A stretch of DNA of 64,000 nt, taken from positions 22,666,824-22,730,823 of the forward strand of contig JASWHV010000007.1 in assembly GCA_030760725.1 (NCBI GenBank), written 5' to 3'. Both the position numbers and the translations under genes were made by a program. Numbering within the stretch: position 1 is the first letter of the stretch; each line of letters opens with the position of its first letter. Below the pieces are notes generated by a model. That model was given only the letters and a program-made list of their open reading frames with translations. It was not told the origin of the DNA and ran no database searches. Source of the stretch: Neostapfia colusana (Eukaryota; Streptophyta; Magnoliopsida; Poales; Poaceae). This document shows positions 1-11,789 of the stretch, piece after piece.

Positions 1-480
1 GCTGCCACGTGTCCTCCGGCCCCAGACCAGGCCTCCCCGCTGAGGCAAGGTTCGATGCTGCCACGTGTCTCGTGGCTCCGGACCTGACCTCCCTGCTGAG
101 GAGGGCTCTGGAGCTGCCACGTGTCCTCCAGCCTCGGACCTGGCCTCCCCGCTGAGGCGAGGTCCAACACTGCCAAGTGTCCCTTGGCTCCGGGCTAGGC
201 CTCCCTGCTTAGGAGGGCTCCGGAGCTGCCACGTGTCCTCTAGCTCCGGACCTGGCCTCCCTGTGGAGGCGAGGTTCGGTGCTGCCACGTGTCGCTTGGC
301 TCCGTGCAAGGCCTCCCCGCTGAGGAGTGCTCCGGAGCTGCCATGTGTCGTCCGGCTCCAGATCTGGCCTTCCCACTAAGGCGAGGTCTGGTGCTGCCAC
401 GTGTCCTCCGGCTCTGAGCCCGACCTCTCTGCTGAGGCGAGCTCCGGAGCCAGCACGTGTCCCACGACCCGACCCGATAT
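1..480 (+). repeat. ~56-bp GC-rich minisatellite with CACGTG cores (TatA 5' LTR)
   Basis: About eight imperfect units recur every 55-57 bases. Each has a CCACGTGTC-like core, a CCGGCTCC segment and a GCTGAGGCGAGGTCC-like segment. CACGTG cores are visible near 6, 62, 117, 229, 286, 399 and 454. The cores near 175 and 343 are mutated. Open frames across it are repeat translations. Confidence 0.9.
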
Positions 481-1122
481 GGGCCATGGGACAGAGGAGT
501 CAAGGAAGACGTGCATAGTAAGGTAACACATTCAAGACTTGCGCGTTACCCAGAAGCATGGCACGCAGCGCACACCTCCACCACTCTTGGTAGTCATTAA
601 AGCGACAGGACAGGACGGTGTGGCATGACAACGACAATAACAGCACCGTTGACCGAGTAGGCTGCAGTGACAAGACAAAGCCTTCTCCCGCCATCATCCA
701 TCGCTACTCGGTCAGAGACGCCCGATGTATCAGGCGGCGCGCCTTAACTCCATCGACAATGGACACTACAAGTAGGAATTAACACCCTAGATCGTGTATA
801 GGGTACAGGCCACCACACGGCCACCTATTCGGCCCCGAGTCTTAGTGTAACTGCCCGGCCTTGAGACATAACAGGACCGGGCAGCCTCCTAGAGATTGGA
901 TTCCAATTCCGAACCTCAGAATCTCACACGCGCAATCACAAGCAATACAACTCACACTCTCGTAGACGTAGAGTTTGACGCTCCGGCGGCCCGAACAACA
1001 TAAATCCTAGTGTTCATCCTGTGTTCTTCAAGCTTGATCAATCTAGAGACTAAGCCTCTCCAAACAACAAACCTCCGTGGAGTGCTCCGGTAGCGGTTCC
1101 GGGGGAAGTGTCGTAGAGAACA
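1..1122 (+). repeat. TatA 5' LTR (right-hand part)
   Basis: This matches the 3' LTR at 21415-22673 along its length, so the window starts roughly 140 bases into the LTR. It ends ...GAGAACA at 1122, followed by a short spacer and the primer-binding region. The left 480 bases are a minisatellite. The right part holds the conserved promoter-proximal segment (about 790-1120). Confidence 0.8.
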
Positions 1123-1185
1123 CTTTGACATTTGGCGCACCAATAAGGTGGCTTCACGCTCTCAAGACGACAGAGCGTCACCACC

Positions 1186-1935
1186 ATGGTGAACATCCAG
1201 TCCATCGCTGGCTCCTCTCGCCCCACTCGCAGTCGTCTCCAGGGGGTAGGAGGCCACTTCCCGCTCCAGAGCAGGTAGATCTGGCTGAGCGGGCAACCGG
1301 ACGGTTGCCGCTTCCGAGGCAGCTACTGCTGCCACCACACGGCGGTCTACTGCCGCCACGACGGCAACTACGCCGCCGGTCGCGAGCCCAGAGAGCGTGC
1401 TGGCTGCAACACGCACTCTTCTCCACAACCCTTTGGGTGAGGATGCTCCCCCAGAGGCAGCAGAATAGTGGCACAATGATGTCGACCACCTTGTCATTGC
1501 CGCCATGAACATGTTGCCTACAGAAGGCAGCGGGCAGGGCCGTCACAGGCACAATCGTGTATGCCGACGGTGGCCCATGAGGCGACCACAGAGGCATCAC
1601 GACCGTGGCCAGGCAGGCCACCACCGACCTCAGGGTCGAGCTTGACCGCGCCGCGTGAGTGAAGATGTTAGCGCCACCATCGAGTGACGTCGTGAGAGAT
1701 GTCGCAACCTCGAGGGCGTGTATGGCACTCCGAATGTCATACCGCGGAAAGAGCTGCGCATACCTCTGCTTCTCTAGTAGCAGGCGAGGGCTACGCGACA
1801 CTCGGCCCGCACCTTCGGATGGTGGTATGGCCACCCAATTTCCGACCTTACCTGCCAGAGAAGTACGATGGGACTGCCAACCCCACCGAGTTCCTGCAGA
1901 TCTACTCCACCTCCATGCCACCCAGGAGGCCTTGA
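1186..1935 (+). pseudogene. TatA gag remnant
   Basis: The gag start is recognisable at the ATG at 1186, since MV.IQSIAGSSRPTR matches the gag starts of TatB and TatC (MVDIHSLAGSSRPTR). The frame is then lost. A second recognisable piece (1810-1920) carries HLRMVVWPP and PEKYDGTANP, the conserved gag block. The end of gag is deleted and the sequence runs straight into RNase H. Several frameshifts make it non-functional. Gag would form the particle shell that packages element RNA. Confidence 0.75.
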
Positions 1936-1936
1936 C

Positions 1937-2400
1937 AACGATGAGTCGGAGCCTCGCGCTCCGGTCTTTCACCGAGTCCCACTGGACACTCTACATCGAC
2001 GGCTCCTTGCACAAGCAAGGTGCCGGAGTGGGGCTCCTGCTTCTCACCCCGACTGGGGAGCAGTTCAAGTACATTGTGCGACTTGCTTCAAGGCAACTAA
2101 CAATATGGCGGAGGATGCTCTCATCTTCGGGTTAAAGACCGCACTGTCTCTTGGTGTTCAGCAGTTGTTGGCAAAGGTGATTCCCAGCTGATCATCAAAC
2201 AAGTCAAGGGATAGAAAGCTGTTGCAATGATCCACAGCTTGCAGCCTACCTCCTCCAAGTGTAGAAGCTGGAAAAAGACTTCCAAGTCTTGGACCTGTGA
2301 CATGTCCCTCGCGCCAAGAACACAATCGCCGACGACCTATCAACAAAGGCTTCCACCTGGGCTCCAGTGCCTGAGGGAGTCTTTGAAAGGAAATTGTTGT
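1937..2400 (+). pseudogene. TatA RNase H (second, Tat-specific type) remnant
   Basis: The reading WTLYIDGSLHKQGAGVGLLL begins at about 1985. It has the DGS and GAG pattern of the additional RNase H domain of Tat elements, which lies between the usual RNase H and integrase. The C-terminal part continues in another frame to about 2400 (KNTIADDLSTKAS, like the domain's usual HVPRxxNxxADxLS end). Frameshifts are present near 2090 and 2200. RNase H would remove the RNA strand of the RNA/DNA hybrid. Confidence 0.7.
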
Positions 2401-2529
2401 GACCTATAGCCTGGCCTGCTAAACCAGGCGAAAGGGGCAAGACCAGCACCTCGAAGCTGGCAGTACCTGTGGCCTTGCTACCATGGAGCCCCCCAAGGAT
2501 CGTAAGCGTCACCAGGGACTTCGTGCAAC

Positions 2530-3800
2530 CCAACGCTCAACATCCAGAAGCTCAAGTAGGTCCTGATGCATGGATCACGGAGATTCAGAACTACTTGAAG
2601 GACAACATCCTTCCTGATGAACATGCATCCGCTGAACGGATTGTTCGGTTGGCTAAGAGATACATGCTAGTAGAGGGGATCTCTATCGGCGTGGCGCCAA
2701 CATCGTCCTATTACGTTGCATAAAGAAGGTTGCGACTTGCTCACAGAGATTCATGGAGGCGAGTGTGGGAACCACGCATCTTCCCGCACTGGTCCATAAA
2801 TCCTTTCAGCATGGCTTCTACTGGCCGACAACTCTCGAGGACGCTGTTAAGCTGGTAAAAAGATGCAAGGCGTTTCAGTTCCACGCCAAGTAGATCCACA
2901 CACTGGCGTAGATGCTACAAATGATCCCGCCCTCATGGCCCTTCGCTGTGTGGGGGCTGGACATCCTGGGACCCTTCCCCAAGTTCGTAGGAGGGTACCG
3001 GTACCTCTACATCATCGTAGACAAGTTCACAAAGTGGCTGGAAGCAACCCCTGTAGTCACAATAAACAAGCAATCAACAGTCAAGTTCATCAAGTCGATC
3101 ATCTGCCGGTTCAGGGTCCCAAAAAAATCATCACCGACAACGGGACCTAGTTCACTAGTGCAGTGTTCCAAGAGTACAGCAAAGACCTTGGCAGTCCAGA
3201 TCTGCTAGGCTTCCGTTGCACATCCAGATAGCAATGGACAAGTCGAGAGGGCTAATGCTGAGATACTCAGAGGTCTCAAGACACGCACCTACGATTGCTT
3301 GAAAAAGCATGGTGCCACTTGGGCAGACGAGCTTCCTTGTGCACTGTGGGCTAGCCGGACATCTCTCAGCCAAGCGACAGGGGAAACACCCTTCTTCCTG
3401 GTGTATGGGGCTGAGGCCGTCCTCCCCCCGGAGATCACCATGGGCTCCCCCCGTGTCCAGGCATACAAGAAGCCGTGCAGGACTAGATCCGGCTTGAAGA
3501 CATCGACCTCGTCGAGGAGCGAAGGTGGAAAGCAGCTGCTCAAAACGCATGGTACCGCCAGGCACTCCGACGCTACCACCAGCTGTTCGTGCGTAGTAGA
3601 AAACTAGAGGTTGGCGACCTGGTGCTTCGGTGCATACTTTATCGCAAAGGGGCAAACAAACTCTCCCCCTTCTGGGAGGGTCCCTTTCTAGTGACTCAAG
3701 TATCCCACCCTGGGTGCGTCCTTTTGGCCACGGAGCATGGGGTACCTCTACCCAATCCCTGAAACATAGAGCACCCCTGTAAGTTCTACCCTTAGCGCAG
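2530..3800 (+). pseudogene. TatA integrase remnant
   Basis: Pieces appear in the canonical order. A leader (AWITEIQNYLKDNILP, about 2570) is followed by a zinc-binding-like part (HKSFQHGFYWPT, C..C, 2790-2880). The catalytic core comes next (WPFAVWGLDILGPFP from about 2937; VDKFTKWLEA; KKIITDNGTQF about 3120), then the C-terminal half (TPFFLVYGAEAVLPPE, 3390-3440) and the tail with GDLVLR and GPF.V. The D...D pair of the DDE core is visible. The core is broken by an in-frame stop near 3150 and by frameshifts near 3210 and 3480. Integrase would insert element cDNA into the host chromosome. Confidence 0.85.
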
Positions 3801-5060
3801 TGGTAGGACTGTTTTTTCTCTATTAGGGTGTCATAGAGTCTAGGAGCAGCACTCGGAACAACCAAGCTCCGGAGGGGTCCTGCTACTCTTGTCATCCGGA
3901 GCGGGTCGCTGCCTTCTTGTAGAGACTGCCTCCTCCTATGAAGTAACCCTGATATGGGAAAAATCTATCCTACCCTGTGTGCTCTTACTTCCTTTTCATT
4001 ACATTGCAGTTTATGCTTACATTCACATATCAAGTGTCTCATATCGTGTCCGGGGTTCGTCCTATTTACTTGTTCGGAGTCCTGCTGTGCTGGAAGGTCT
4101 CCTCGCTGAAAGGTTAACGCCCGCGGTAGGTCCAGAGTGTGCAGCCTGCTTAGCCTGGCCCTGCACCCTAAGCCTGTACGCTTTGCCTCCAAGCGCTACG
4201 ACTGAGTACTTGGGGGCCAGACGGCACACACTTTCGGACAAGAAAATAATCGTACCCCGGGCATCGCCACTTTCATTTTCATGCTTACTTTCCCATACCA
4301 CTCCCGCTGTATGGCCAGCCACTTTTCCCTATGATCACCCATATAGGGAGTTGTGTTATCCTGCTTAAGTCAGGTCTGCTTGAGGTACCTGTAGTGTATC
4401 TGGGGTCCTTTAGTTATTTCCTTGCTCGGGGGTCCTATGGCGCTGAATGGTCCCTCCCCTGAAAAGCCAATGCCATCGGGAGGTCCAGAGTGTGCAGCCT
4501 GCTTAGCCTAGTCTTGCACCCTAAGCGTACGCACTTTGCCTCTCCAGCATTGTGGCCGAGTACCGAGGAACCGGACGGCCCATGCTCCTGAGCAACGTAG
4601 TAACCATAACCCGGACACTATCACACCGAATTACCCAAGCCCCGCAGCTCGGCTAAGGACCGTAAGCCACAACGAAACTAGGAGCAAGGAATTGTGACCA
4701 GTGAGCGCGATTACTCCTCTGCACTGTCATGTTTGTGCAGGTCCTAACAGATCTTAGCGTTCCTGACCTCCCAAGGGGGCCCCGCCATCGACGTCTTGCC
4801 TCAACCGTCTACTTGGCGGGTGCACCCCACCCTAAGGACGCACCTACCTGGGGTCCATTACGGTGATCTACGTGGGCAGGACGTTGGGACCGCCACGACA
4901 TTCAGCAGGGACCAGCAGTGATCGGCTACATCATGCTGACGACACCGCCGAAGCTTCTTCGGGTCCTTAGTAGGGGACAAACTAACTACATCGGCAAAGC
5001 CTAACGACACCGAAGCTTCTTCGGGTCCTTACGCTGCTAAGGACCCGAGGAGACAAGCTA
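3800..5060 (+). repeat. TatA 3' non-coding region with internal duplications
   Basis: No gene is seen. Two similar segments of about 200 bases (about 4065-4260 and 4425-4620) each start near a GTCCT...GG block and share GGTCCAGAGTGTGCAGCCTG and the following TGCTTAGCCT. Near 4950 and 5010 a CGAAGCTTCTTCGGGTCCTT motif is repeated. This is typical of the long, unconstrained 3' regions of Tat elements. Confidence 0.6.
5023..5055 (+). repeat. 33-bp direct repeat, left copy, flanking the 14.7-kb block
   Basis: The sequence from GGGTCC to GAGGAGACA recurs at 19761-19793 with one mismatch. The copies bracket the arm-M-arm'-M' block and lie at the two places where TatA sequence stops and resumes. 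A 33-base repeat is much longer than a normal target-site duplication. Confidence 0.75.
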
Positions 5061-5109
5061 AATACATCGGTGAAGTTCCGTCGTGTGGGGAACCCTTCGG
5101 GATCCACAC

Positions 5110-7205
5110 TTCCGGGAAATCGCAATGGGTGGTGCCGTGCGATGCGGCACCCAACAGCACACACATAAAGACATCATATTACATAAACTAATGCGGAAGC
5201 TTACAATGTTTAAGTTTACAAATACTTTACCTCAAAATAAACTACAGTGGAAGACTAATACAACTCACGTCTCATAGCTACATAAGCATCCGAGAAAACG
5301 TCCAGCCGACTCTTCTCACTAGCAACACGAAGACATACGACAACGGCAGGGTTTCCATGAGTTAAACGACTTGGATGGCTCCGAGTCTCACCAGACAACC
5401 TTTACATAAGCATATATGTTAAACCTGCAAAACCACTAATATAGCAAGTGTGAGCACAAAGTCTCAGCAAGACTTAACCGCCTTCTCCTAAACAGGAAAC
5501 TCTATATGCAAGAAACAATGAACATGGAAGCTGAGTTTTGCATAAAAGACTCGCCTACAATTGATCCTTGATTTTCAGATTTTATAGCATCAGTTTGAAG
5601 CCTTGAGCCGAGCAGCATCGCAACTCCACAATCAAACAAGAAACGCTTCATTACGATGCTTCTTGCACAAGGTGAAATAAACTTAATTTGCACTATCTCT
5701 AATTTGTACATGGTTGAAATACAATTTATAACACAAGATGTATCAATTCAAAGTAACTCACTTCACTTGTTACTACGTCAAGACTCAGTGTCCAAGTATG
5801 CTCAAATAACCGCGAGCGACGGTGATTCGAATCCAAACACGCCCGGACTGCATGACACGTACACTCGTTCCCAAGTTGCCGTTGGCACACTCGACCTATG
5901 TTGCACGTAACCACCTTTCCCAGGTTCGTCCACACCGGACGCGGTGCCATCGACCCGAACAGCAAGCTCCCTCAAGGTACATCTCCACTGTGAGATGTTC
6001 TTGAGTGAGTTACCTCCTGCTCTACTGACATCAAAAGCCTAATCCGATTAGAAAAGTTCCAATATGGATCTCACAATTCGGTTTTCTTGGTCTCATATAG
6101 CCAGTATGCCCCTGGTACACACCTCAAACTTGTCCAACAGGGCCAAGCATGGATGGGCCTTAACCGACACAGGCAGGGCTACGCACGCACGGACCTCGTC
6201 CTGCTGCTCTTTACGTCCCTGCATGGTCTCAAATTCTCATTTGTGAAATTTCCTCAATTTTCTAATCATAAACCCGTACCGATAAATCCAAGCCCTAAAC
6301 TCGCGAGTAGATTCCAACCACTCGACTTTTACCGGTCCTTTCAAATGAACATTTAGCCTAGCATAATCCACTCTATGAGGTGCTAATCTACCCATTCTCT
6401 CTTAGGTTCAATCTGTTCATGCAATTGGGTTTCAAAGCACTTAGACCTAATGCACATCACATCATACCTATATTATATATACAAATGGAAACTTTATAAA
6501 TATTGCTTCAATTGAAACCGGAGCTTGCCTGTTTTGCAGGGGACTAATAGTATATAATTCAGTTAGTTGGCTGATCACTTGATGCTTAATCACTTGATAT
6601 CCTTGCTTCTTGATCCAAACTTCACTTGCTCCACAATTCTCCACGTCAATCACTACACGTTATGAACATGCATATGCACTGAATTGTAAATACCTTGTTA
6701 TAAGTCCTAATGACAATGTTTAAAACAGAACTTCTGATTAGGAGTTGGAATTGAACTGATTCTAGTGGATGAAGATGGATTTGGCAATTGGATCAAGCAC
6801 TAAGTGTTCTTCCTAATTGTTGTATTTTTACTTAAGCAAAGTATACAGAAAAATAATGTTCCATTGCTTTAATTGAGCTGAAACTTTTCGTGTGAGTTCC
6901 TTGTCACAAGAACATATTCTGGACCAAAAATTAGAATTTTTCATTAAGTAGTTCATCCAGAACAATTCACTAAGCAGTTATATTAAAAGGAATTAATTCT
7001 GAAGTAATTTGCACTTTCATGCACAATCAATTGAACTACAATTTCAAGCATAGCTCATAGAGCATGTATGAATTTTTCTAGGATTTTTGGAGCTAAGAAT
7101 GGGTCAGAACTGATTTTACAAGTTGTTTATAATCCCTGAAAATTCTTTCTGAACCTATTTGAGTACAGTAGTTTGTATTCTAAAATTTCCTACTCAAATA
7201 AATTC
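5110..7205 (+). repeat. Arm, left copy (~2.1 kb)
   Basis: This is inverted relative to 15556-17640. Clear anchors are the GGTGGTGCCGTGCGATGCGG region (5120-5150) against 17590-17625, the TCTCAGCAAGACTTAACCG region (5462) against 17350, ACCGGAGCTTGCCTGTTTTG (6519) against 16295, and the segment 6875-7080 against about 15615-15790. No coding potential is recognised. 5400-6360 holds nothing identifiable beyond low-level similarity to the other arm. Confidence 0.7.
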
Positions 7206-8827
7206 TAATGTAAAAGTCCCAAAAACGTGAATGCAAAGAAATTGATGTTCGAACACCATTGTGTTTCAAGTTCGTGAAAATGGGACTTACAAAAACTTTC
7301 TACACGGGATGGTGTACATGGGGTTCAACAACATGGGCTGAAAGATTCATTTGAATTGGTTGAACCAATGTTAAGTTAAACTCATGTGTAAATCATATAT
7401 GTGCATGAGAAAGAATAAAAAGTAGATTTTTAGACTCAAATTCTCACCTCAAATTGCTGCCAATTTTTTTAATACACATGAAACCTCATACATTTGAAAT
7501 TGAGGAAATTCATGGTGGCAACCTTCTGATTTTAGGGTGGCTAAAAAGAAGTTAATTATGATCATTTATGAATCCGTGCTGAATTCAAATTTCAAGGACA
7601 AGTTCAAACTGAACTTGTGAAGTTTAGACTAGGACCAAAAGTGATCAATCATGTGCTATAAGCAAACCAAAATTTTCACTCAAATTCAAATGGATCATCA
7701 CAAAAGAGGCTTTCAAACTGTTGGTTCAAATTTATCTTTGCAGTATCCAAATTTAAAATCTGATTCCATATTTCAAATCCTAAGCTCCAAATTATGGGAA
7801 TGCAAATTTTGCAAAAACTTGGAGGTGGATGACTAACTAGTTCAAAGAGACCATCAAATTACATTTGAAGTCACATTCAAATGTGCGTTTGGACGAAACT
7901 TTGTTGTATGTTGAAGTGACATCCGAATTTGAACTCTCAAAATAGAATTTGGATGACCTGCCAAAAATTTAGATCTTTTGGGAGGATAAGAAGAGGGGAA
8001 AATGGGTGGACCCACCTGTCAGTGAGCCAATGAGACTTGCACTCGAAGTCTTCCCTTTCTGTTCAGCCTCGAACCAACCGGGACTCCTCCGAGCGCCACC
8101 GAGGGCTGGGAACCGAGCCACGTCCAGCTTCTTGCGTTGTGCTGGCGACCAGCTCGTGCCCTCAGCAGCATGTGAGGTGATCCTTTTTCTCACAATACTG
8201 AGACACCGTAGCCGGTTCTTCCTCGCACGGCAGAAGAACAGAGACGCCGTTGCCGCCTCCGTCAGTCGATTGGGAGCCGGCCAAACCTCGCGCACAGCAC
8301 CCTTCCGAGCTGCAAAACGACACCGTGTGATCTTCTCCCACTTCCTCGGCGTGAAAACGGAACGAGCTACAGATTCCCTAAACCTAGCGCAACGTTCTAG
8401 CGGTGACCGAACTTCATCGCTGAGCGGGCTCACGTGGACAGCCCAACCGAGGGGCTTTCATGCCCGAGCAAGGATGCCCAGAGGAGCGTCGGATCTCCCC
8501 GCTGCTCCTCGGCCCTCTCCAAACCTCAAGTCGAGCCGTGGACCACCGAGTGCCAATTCAGAATTTTTCCTTTGGAGGGCGCAACTCGACCTTCCGGTAC
8601 GAGATGATAAAATTCAGTTGCAATTCATGGTTTTAGCTCACCAAATCTTGCACAATAGAGCTAGACTAGCTAGCGATCCAATCTCCTCCACAACCCTAGC
8701 TAGAAACCGATTGTGCGCGAGCTATTTCTAGGTTTTTCGAGCTGAAATGCTGCAGCACCTCTAGGGTGCACGGTGACAACCCATGTAGAGGTTTGCCCGA
8801 GCTAGTTGGCATTCATGCCGGTCTTCT
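7206..8827 (+). repeat. M segment, part left of the CACTA insertion
   Basis: An AT-rich half (7206-7980) is followed by a GC-rich half (8000-8827). It is inverted relative to 18410-19758. Anchors are AAACTTTCTACACGGG (7293) against 19667, the GTGGACCCACC motif (about 8005) against 19185, and CACGGTGACAAC (8770) against 18420. Open frames in 7969-8731 are GC-rich, occur on both strands and match no known protein. Confidence 0.65.
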
Positions 8828-9109
8828 CACTACAAGAAACGGGGAATAGGCCGTCGGGGCCAACGCATATAATCAAATTATGACTGTCGGTTTACGCGGA
8901 CCGACGCAAGTAACTTATAACCGTCGGCCAAACTGGCCATACCGACGCATATAATCTATAACCGTCAGTCTGCCTGGCCAAACCGACGGCTCTATTATAG
9001 TCGGCCAAACCGACAAAACTGACGGCTAAAATAAAGCCATCGGCCAGGTGGCCGACAGTCATAATCGTGGGCCCATCGACTTCGCGCCCGCGTGTCCCCA
9101 AAAACCTAT

Positions 9110-9435
9110 TCGCACCCGCGTGTCCCCAAAAACCGAATCCTGCCTCACGCCGCCGCCTCCCGCCGAGCCCTACCTCACACACCGCCGCCTCCCGTCGCCG
9201 AGCCCCGCCTCCCGAGCTCGGAGCCCTGGCCTCCCGCCTCCCGCCACTGCTACCGAGCCCCGCCACCCGCCTCCCGTGCTTCGCCTCCCGCCGCTGCCTC
9301 CCGCCTCACCAGCACCGCACCCGCCTCTCGCCACCCGAGCCCCGCCTCCCAAACCCCGCCTCCTAGCGCCGAGCCCGCCTCCCACCTCCCGAACCCCGTC
9401 CTCCCGAGCAGAGCCCCGCCGGAGAGGTTAAGGTA
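9110..9435 (+). repeat. CCGCCTCCC-rich low-complexity tract in CACTA
   Basis: Irregular tandem units around CCCGCCTCCCGCCGC give long open frames on both strands that encode only Pro/Ala/Arg-rich sequence. It lies between the left subterminal repeats and the transposase, probably in the 5' untranslated or promoter part of the element. Confidence 0.7.
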
Positions 9436-9499
9436 ATCCCGATTGTTACTTGTTAATTTTTCCCTTCTGTGATTGATTACGATGATTACTTGTTGATAT

Positions 9500-9645
9500 T
9501 GTCACACTAATATGATTATGTGAGCTTGGTTAAATTTATATGCGAATTGAATGTATAAGTGAGTTAAATGTATATGTGAGTTGATATTGTCACACTAATA
9601 TGTATACGTCACACTAATATATATATGTCACACTAATATTCACAC
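9500..9645 (+). repeat. GTCACACTAATAT short tandem repeats
   Basis: GTCACACTAATAT occurs four times (near 9508, 9589, 9607 and 9626). The last three are spaced 18-19 bases apart. It is AT-rich, non-coding, and sits within the CACTA element. Confidence 0.7.
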
Positions 9646-10132
9646 AATGGAAGTTGGATTAGCAATAGTTAATGTGTAACTGTAAGCTTCATTGTAATTT
9701 GATAATTTAACTTGTACTAATTTAAGGTGTAATAATTGAACTTGTACATTATGTGACTTTGAATGTTTAGTTTGAAGATTTTGTATGTTAATTAATGTAT
9801 TATGGCATACGTGCGTTAGTGTATGATACGCTTCAACCTGACACGACACGCATTAAATACGTTCGTGTCGTAAAAGATGATTCTAGTCGTAATGTATGCA
9901 ACAAAACGAGTACAGAGGCTTATATGGACGATGGACCCGGACTTGGAACTTTCAACTCTGACCAACTTTCCCCCTCCCTCTCTCGTTCTTTTCTCTCTTG
10001 TAAATGATTGAATCATGAAAATGAGTGACGATCGTGAGGCGATGTAGGGGCTGCCACATAACATAAAAATAAACTAATGATGATTTGTCTGCTTTGAAGG
10101 TATAAGCTGAAAATGAGTGACGATCGTGAGGC

Positions 10133-11770
10133 ATGTATGCTGGTTGGAGTTCAACTGGTGCGCACACTACGGAATGGGCTTGTATTGCGGATGTTTTCAT
10201 TAAGCAAGCCTTTGCTAGTGGTGCTCATGTTGCGAAGTGTCCGTGTACCAAGTGTCGTAATCGTCGACGTCTGTATTTGAAATTGAGGTGCACCTTTGCA
10301 AGCATGGATTTATGCCCGACTACTTAGTGTGGCACGAGCATGGGGAGATGGATCATGAAAGTGAGTTGCATGAAAACGAGGATGAAGATCGGATGGATGA
10401 GATGTTAGCGGACATTGCTAGAGAGTACGAAGAGTGGTCACCGCCGAAGGAGGTGGAGACGTTTTACAAGCTTCTTGCTGACGCAGATGAAAAAGTGTAT
10501 GAGGGAGCGAAAGTGACCGTTTTGCAGGTGGTGACACGACTTATGGCGATGAAGTCCAAGTTCAATTTCACAAACAATTGCTACAATGGTGTCTTGAAAC
10601 TGATTAATGATCTCCTTCCGTCGAATCATAAGATGCCGAAAGACATATACCATTCTAAGAAGGTTTTGGCCGATCTGGGCATGAATTATGAGAAGATTGA
10701 TGTGTGCGAGAATAATTGCATGTTGTTTTGGAAGGAACACAAGAACGATACTCATTGTATGCATTGCAAGACATCTAGATATGTGGAGGTTGTGAACGAT
10801 GATGGAGAAGAAATAACTACAAAAGTACCGATCAAACAGCTTCAGTACATGCCTATGACATCAAGGCTAAAACAGTTGTTTCTGTCCAAAGAAATAGCGA
10901 AGCAGATGAGGTGGCATTCTGAAGGGAAACGTGAGGGCGATGATAAAGATATTATGACGCATCCTTCAGATGGCGAGGCTTGGCAAGCTCTAGATCGTTT
11001 CGATCCGGAGTTTGCAAGAGATCCTAGAAATGTTCGTCTTGGGATGTCAACAGATGGCTTCACTCCTTTCAGCACCAGTAGCAGCCCATACTCTTGTTGG
11101 CCTGTATTTATCATGCCATACAATCTGCCTCCCAACATGTGCATGAAAGAAGGATACATATTCCTCGCGGCCGTCATTCCTGGTCCTAAACATCCAGGGA
11201 AGAAAATCAATGTGTTTATGCAGCCATTGATTGAAGAGCTGAAAGAGCTATGGCAAGGTGTAAAAGCATATGACAATCATCTAAAATGTGAATTTACCTT
11301 ACGTGCGGCGTATGTATGGTCAATTCATGATTTGTTGGCATATGGCATTTGGGCTGGTTGGTGTGTCCATGGACAATTGTGTTGTCCCATATGTACAGCT
11401 GACACTGATGCCATCAAATTAAAGTATGGAAAAAAGTCAGCTTCTTTGATTGTCATCGGCGATTTCTTCCTTCAAACCATCCTTTTAGGAGCGATACACA
11501 ATCATTCTGGAAAGGCAGAACGGTTAGAAAAGGACCGCCTTGTCGATTGACAAGCGAACAAAAAATGGCATGGCATGCCAAGTTAAAAGAGTCCGCAGAA
11601 GGTGGTTTCGAAGGGTATGGTACAGAACACAACTGGACTCATATTTCTTTTCTTTGGGAGCTACCATACGCAAAGGCGTTGCTTTTACCGCACAACATAG
11701 ATTTCATGCACCAGAAGCGTAATGTCGCTGAAAGCATCATAAGTATGTTGGAAGACAGCCACCAGATCAG
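10133..11770 (+). pseudogene. TNP2-like CACTA transposase, frameshifted and 3'-truncated
   Basis: The N-terminal transposase-associated zinc motif is visible (CPCTKCRNRR near 10240, then HLCKHGFMPDYLVWHEHGE), with a frameshift between these parts near 10285. The central transposase domain follows in one long frame (10288-11440) and includes MSTDGFTPF near 11050, VIPGPKHPGKKINVFMQPL near 11180 and the GWCVHGQLCCPIC motif near 11365. A second frameshift near 11440 moves the reading to the frame containing LWELPYAKALLLPHNIDFMH and NVAESIISM (11650-11750). The usual C-terminal third of the TNP2 family is absent after that. The protein family cuts and joins CACTA ends. This copy cannot make a full protein, so mobility would need a protein supplied in trans. 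Confidence 0.85.
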
Positions 11771-11789
11771 GGAGGGGACTCTAGTGCAG

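Noticed and set aside
7969..8731. 154- and 241-codon frames on opposite strands in M
   Set aside because: High GC content keeps several frames open. The inverted second copy (18410-19200) does not preserve the long frames, only short stretches. No domain is recognised.
9048..9436. Pro/Ala/Arg-rich frames of 70-127 codons
   Set aside because: They come from the CCGCCTCCC low-complexity tract within the CACTA element.
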